NCBI GenBank assembly: GCA_030612905.1
Contig: JAUWNA010000139.1
Span: 1-5,853 of the forward strand
Origin: Promethearchaeota archaeon
GTDB lineage: Archaea > Asgardarchaeota > Lokiarchaeia > Sigyniarchaeales > SOKP01
Direction of reading: 5' to 3'
Length of the DNA stretch: 5,853 nucleotides
Shown here: piece after piece, positions 5,563 through 5,853 of the stretch
Layout: each line of letters starts with the position of its first letter
Position numbering within the stretch: position 1 is the stretch's first letter
Position numbers and translations under genes: made by a program
Notes under the pieces: generated by a model
Database searches by the model: none
The model's input: only the letters and a program-made list of their open reading frames with translations
Told to the model about the DNA's origin: nothing

Positions 5563-5853
5563 ATGATAAGGATAAAATCTCCAGGAAGAATTTGTCTCTT
5601 TGGCGAACATCAAGATTACTTGGATTATCCAATAATTTCTATGGCGATATCTAAGTATATTTATTTAGAAGCAGAAAGAATTTCTGAGCCAAAATTTTTA
5701 ATAAATATGCCCAATTTAAATTCTTTCGTAGAGATATCGCTAAATAATAAAGAACTCGATTACAAATCAAATCGAGATTATTTATTTAGTGGTTACAATC
5801 AATTTCTCAGGAAAAGAAGTAGGTTTGAAAAAGGTTATAGGATTAAAATTACG
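5563..5853 (+). CDS. GHMP-family kinase, galactokinase-like, N-terminal part
   Basis: The first 97 codons of a gene that runs off the window. The opening SPGRICLFGEHQDYL (6-20) is motif 1 of GHMP kinases in the galactokinase style: GEHxDY, where in galactokinase Glu, His and Asp contact the sugar (here E15, H16, D18). It is followed by PIISMAISKYIYLEAERI, aligned with PVIAMAINLMMRFIYIARS of the kinase at 2981, so the two are paralogues. The ATP loop and catalytic aspartate lie beyond the window. The ATG at 5563 is the only usable start after an in-frame TGA at 5515-5517, and it puts motif 1 at the usual distance from the N-terminus. There is no ribosome site. Galactokinase or another sugar kinase is likely, but the exact substrate cannot be told. 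Confidence 0.82.
   Translation, partial: MIRIKSPGRICLFGEHQDYLDYPIISMAISKYIYLEAERISEPKFLINMPNLNSFVEISLNNKELDYKSNRDYLFSGYNQFLRKRSRFEKGYRIKIT

Overview
The window is AT-rich archaeal DNA. The clearest evidence is an archaeal-type FAD synthase (3' end only) followed by an archaeal CTP-dependent riboflavin kinase with its helix-turn-helix domain. Supporting signs are TTG/GTG starts, GGTG/GAGGT-type ribosome sites and a TATA-like promoter. Two proteins carry domains of the kind common in Asgard archaea (Promethearchaeota): a gelsolin-like domain joined to a four-helix membrane region, and a longin-like domain joined to a winged helix. An Asgard host is therefore my best guess. It is an inference, because no rRNA or other phylogenetic marker is present.

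Layout: (1) 1-964, plus strand: end of ribL, then ribK, a flavin cofactor operon (riboflavin to FMN to FAD). (2) 1008-2450, minus strand: a two-gene operon, with the gelsolin-like membrane protein first and a CDP-alcohol phosphatidyltransferase resembling archaetidylinositol-phosphate synthase 18 bp downstream. (3) 2584-2889, plus strand: a small basic protein of unknown function, divergent from that operon. (4) 2981-3937, plus strand: a complete GHMP sugar-kinase-like gene with an altered substrate loop. (5) 3934-4683, minus strand: the longin-like/winged-helix protein, whose stop codon shares four bases with the stop of the kinase gene. (6) 4684-5562: a mostly intergenic, very AT-rich zone. 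It holds a start-less 73-codon reading frame, a cysteine-rich DUF3795-type gene (5137-5448), and a 60-bp sequence present twice as direct repeats, once before each end of that block. (7) 5563 to the window end, plus strand: the start of a second GHMP kinase of the same family as the first, with a galactokinase-like GEHxDY loop.

Functionally there are three themes: flavin cofactor synthesis, inositol-type lipid synthesis next to a possible actin-binding membrane protein, and a pair of related small-molecule kinases. The most interesting points are the pairing of the gelsolin-like membrane protein with the lipid synthase, the divergent kinase pair, and the repeated regulatory-looking element around the DUF3795 gene. 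I found no CRISPR array, insertion sequence, tRNA or rRNA.
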